This document shows positions 61,782 through 64,000 of a stretch of DNA of 64,000 nucleotides, in pieces. The stretch is taken from NCBI RefSeq assembly GCF_039539485.1, contig NZ_BAABDF010000006.1:1-64000 (forward strand). The letters are read 5' to 3'. The notes below the pieces were generated by a model that worked only from the letters and a program-made list of their open reading frames with translations, searched no databases and was not told the DNA's origin. Origin of the DNA: Celeribacter arenosi. Lineage in GTDB: Bacteria; Pseudomonadota; Alphaproteobacteria; Rhodobacterales; Rhodobacteraceae. The translations under genes and the position numbers were made by a program. Each line of letters opens with the position of its first letter. Positions within the stretch are counted from its first letter, which is position 1.

Positions 61782-62798
61782 CTAGCGCACGAACCCCATG
61801 ATATCGTAGGCCTTCGCCAAAATCGGATCGGAGATTTCGCGCGCCCGCTCGGCCCCGCGCGCCATGATCCGGTCGATCTCTGCAGGGTCATCCATCAAAC
61901 GCTTCATCTCGCTCGAAATCGGCGCGAGGTTTTCGACCGCCAACTCCGCCAGCGCCGGTTTAAAGCGACCCCATCCCGCCCCCGCATATTCCTCGATCAC
62001 CGCCTCATTGGTGATATCGGCCAGCGCGGCATAGATGTTGACCAGATTGCGCGCCTCGGGGCGATCGGCCAACCCCTCCACCGTCTCGGGCAGGGGCGCG
62101 GGATCGGTGCGCGCCTTCTTGAATTTCTTGGCAATCGCATCGGCATCATCGAGCATATTGATCCGCTCCATGTCGCTCTCGCCGGATTTCGACATCTTCT
62201 TGGTCCCGTCGCGCAGGTTCATCACCCGCATCGCAGGCCCCTCGATGACCGGATTGGTCTGGGGGAAGAAATCGACTTTATAGTCGTGGTTGAACTTGGC
62301 CGCGATATCGCGGGTCAATTCGACGTGCTGTTTCTGGTCCTCACCGACCGGCACATGGGTCGCATGATAGAGCAGGATGTCCGCCGCCATCAGCGCCGGA
62401 TAGGCATAGAGACCCAATGACACGGCCTCGGCATTCTTGCCCGCCTTGTCCTTGAACTGCGTCATCCGGTTCATCCACCCGACACGCGCCACACAGGAAA
62501 ACAACCACCCGAGCTCGGCATGTCCCGTCACCCGCGACTGGTTGAACAGAACCGACTTTTCAGGATCAACACCGGCGGCCAGATAGCCCGCAGCCACCTC
62601 GCGCGTCGCCACCCGTAGATCTGCGGGATCCTGCCAGACGGTGACCGCATGCATGTCGACCACGCAATAAATCGTCTCGAAATCCCCGCCCTGCATATCC
62701 ACAAAGCGTTTGATCGCCCCGAGATAATTGCCAAGCGTCAGACCGCCAGACGGCTTGATGCCGGAAAACACACGGGGGGTAAACGCCGTATCGGCCAT
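61782..62798 (-). CDS. trpS: Tryptophanyl-tRNA synthetase
   Basis: A 338-residue class I aminoacyl-tRNA synthetase. The HIGH-equivalent lies in GIKPSGGLTLGNYLGA and the KMSKS loop in GTKKMSKSGESD. The tryptophan-pocket region QDPADLR and GEDQKQHVELTRD are conserved. It ligates tryptophan to its tRNA. It is divergent from the rhomboid-fold gene and lies next to murJ, an arrangement common in this bacterial group. Confidence 0.98.
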   Translation of the reverse strand: MADTAFTPRVFSGIKPSGGLTLGNYLGAIKRFVDMQGGDFETIYCVVDMHAVTVWQDPADLRVATREVAAGYLAAGVDPEKSVLFNQSRVTGHAELGWLFSCVARVGWMNRMTQFKDKAGKNAEAVSLGLYAYPALMAADILLYHATHVPVGEDQKQHVELTRDIAAKFNHDYKVDFFPQTNPVIEGPAMRVMNLRDGTKKMSKSGESDMERINMLDDADAIAKKFKKARTDPAPLPETVEGLADRPEARNLVNIYAALADITNEAVIEEYAGAGWGRFKPALAELAVENLAPISSEMKRLMDDPAEIDRIMARGAERAREISDPILAKAYDIMGFVR

Positions 62799-62876
62799 GA
62801 AAGTCTCCGTCCTGCTGGATTTCGTCGCGCCTGTCGCATACCTAGGTGCGAAACCTCCGTCAAGGAACGCGCACCA

Positions 62877-63560
62877 ATGTCCGACCTACCCGAAAGCCCC
62901 TTTAACGCCCTGCCACCCGCCGTCTGGGCGCTGGTGATCGTCATCACAGGCATCGAATTGCTGTTTCAGGTCGGCTCCTATGGCATCATCGGCGGCCCGA
63001 ATGCGGTCGGATGGCGCATCCACGCGATGGAAACCTACACCTTCTTTGACGTGATTTTCGAAGAAATGATGCTCAAAAACTACTGGCCCTTCGAACACGC
63101 CCAACGCTTTTTCACCTACGCCTTCGTGCACGCCTCGATGGTCCACGCCCTGATGGTCGCGGTCTTCGTTCTGGCATTTGGCAAAATGGTCGGCGAACGT
63201 TTCGGCAATATCGCCGTCATCGCGCTCTTCGTGGTTTCGACACTGGCCGGATCGCTCGCCTACGGGCTGATCCTTGATAGCAGCCGACCGCTGGTGGGGG
63301 GCTATCCGGCGGCCTTCGGGTTTCTGGGCGCCTATACATTCCTGCTCTGGGTCGGCCTCGGCGCGATGGGCAAAAACGCCTTTACCGCTTTCCGCCTGAT
63401 CGGATTTCTGGTCGCCATCCGCCTGATCTTCGCGATCTTCAACGGCCTGCCGCCCGACCTCGTGGCCGATATTGCAGGCTTCGCGGCGGGGTTTGTGCTC
63501 GCTGCCGCCATGGTGCCCGGTGCCATTCCGCGCCTGTTCCAACGCATCCGGCAACGATAA
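62877..63560 (+). CDS. Rhomboid-fold protein lacking catalytic residues
   Basis: A 227-residue membrane protein with six helices in the rhomboid order: FFTYAFVHASMVHALMVAVF (the conserved helix-2 His and Asn region, here HASMVHALM), GERFGNIAVIALFVVSTL, GGYPAAFGFLGAY and DIAGFAAGF. At the active-site position the usual Gly-x-Ser-Gly is GGYP, and the catalytic His of the last helix is Asp. It is therefore probably a pseudoprotease. The start at 62877 has AAGGA upstream. Confidence 0.88.
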   Translation: MSDLPESPFNALPPAVWALVIVITGIELLFQVGSYGIIGGPNAVGWRIHAMETYTFFDVIFEEMMLKNYWPFEHAQRFFTYAFVHASMVHALMVAVFVLAFGKMVGERFGNIAVIALFVVSTLAGSLAYGLILDSSRPLVGGYPAAFGFLGAYTFLLWVGLGAMGKNAFTAFRLIGFLVAIRLIFAIFNGLPPDLVADIAGFAAGFVLAAAMVPGAIPRLFQRIRQR

Positions 63561-63571
63561 AGGCGCCGCGT

Positions 63572-64000
63572 CTACCCGCGCCGCATCGACCGTTTCAATT
63601 CGCCAAACCGCATCGCGCCAAACATCTGCGCGAGGGTGAAATAGGCCACGATCCCGCCCGCCACCAGCATCAGCGTGCCGAGCCCGCGTGACAGATCAAA
63701 CACCGGCCCCAACAGATACTCCAACGCGTAGAGCACGACACCCATCGCCACAGAGGCGGCCAGCACACGCGGTGCCCGCCGGATCGCGCGCGCGTCCAGA
63801 TGCGCGCCTTCGCCCATGCTCTTTTTGCCCCGCCACAACAGCGCAACCATGGTCCACGCCGCGAGGCTCGTCGCCACCGCCGCCGCATAAAAGCCGATCA
63901 CAAAGGACAGGCCGACCGCGGCCACCGCATTGATCACCATCGCCACCACCGCCAAACGGAACGGCGTGCGGGTATCCTCGCGCGCGAAATAGAGCGGCTG
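63572..64000 (-). CDS. murJ: C-terminal part of lipid II flippase MurJ (partial)
   Basis: The frame is open from the right edge of the window. The visible 142 residues begin QPLYFAREDTRTPFRLAVV, the typical MurJ segment between helices 9 and 10, followed by about four more hydrophobic helices and a basic tail (KRSMRRG). MurJ is the MOP-superfamily flippase for lipid II in peptidoglycan synthesis. The stop at 63572 is 11 bases from the convergent rhomboid-fold gene. Confidence 0.93.
   Translation of the reverse strand, partial: QPLYFAREDTRTPFRLAVVAMVINAVAAVGLSFVIGFYAAAVATSLAAWTMVALLWRGKKSMGEGAHLDARAIRRAPRVLAASVAMGVVLYALEYLLGPVFDLSRGLGTLMLVAGGIVAYFTLAQMFGAMRFGELKRSMRRG

Overview
The window looks like the chromosome of a Rhodobacterales (Roseobacter-group) alphaproteobacterium. 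The basis is family recognition and gene order: a TCA-cycle cluster (sucC-sucD-sucA-odhB-lpd, mdh, sdhCDAB) intermixed with four ethylmalonyl-CoA pathway genes (ccr, ecm, mch, mcl2-type lyase), a short LuxR/LuxI pair, NnrU and TIGR02186/TauE genes, and a trpS-murJ neighbourhood. Coding density is high, G+C is high, and I saw no insertion sequence, prophage or CRISPR array.

Layout. 1-6.4 kb: the 5' end of a probable acetyl-CoA synthetase gene, a chemoreceptor, a hybrid histidine kinase, a small periplasmic molybdopterin-binding-fold protein, and a LuxR-type response regulator. 6.4-15.8 kb: a probable surface-polysaccharide locus (large multispanning membrane protein, exported Ig-like protein, GH5-like glycosidase-fold protein, GT4, GT2, flippase). 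15.9-18.4 kb: tRNA-Ala(GGC), a TIGR02300 protein, a YgjP/DUF45 metallopeptidase, a GntR/FCD regulator and an acyl-CoA thioesterase. 18.5-28.4 kb: the minus-strand suc operon with lpd and several accessory genes. 28.7-34.7 kb: outer-membrane protein, mdh, a TauE-like exporter, then the operon mcl2-nnrU-DUF1737-mch. 34.8-41.7 kb: sdhCDAB with a lipoprotein gene and a 27-codon ORF inserted, creD, and two sulfotransferase-like genes. 41.7-47.1 kb: aldo/keto reductase, deoD, and divergent ecm and ccr. 47.4-49.1 kb: a quorum-sensing pair. 49.1-64 kb: helicase, TIGR02186/TauE, a BMP-type nucleoside ABC transporter, Nfu, UspA, L,D-transpeptidase, TetR, trpS, a rhomboid-fold protein lacking its catalytic residues, and the murJ C-terminus.

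How it works together. Ccr, Ecm, mesaconyl-CoA hydratase and the Mcl2-type enzyme belong to the ethylmalonyl-CoA pathway, which assimilates acetate without isocitrate lyase, and its products enter the TCA enzymes encoded alongside. The most interesting signal is regulatory. Exact TGTGATCACA palindromes occur as helically phased pairs upstream of both sucC and sdhC, each followed by a LacI-type TGTTAGCG site, and a single copy sits just before the start codon of the GntR/FCD regulator gene. Separately, a 23-bp palindrome is shared between the mcl2-mch promoter and the divergent ccr/ecm promoter (18 of 23 identical). These look like two regulons that divide the TCA cycle from the ethylmalonyl-CoA pathway.
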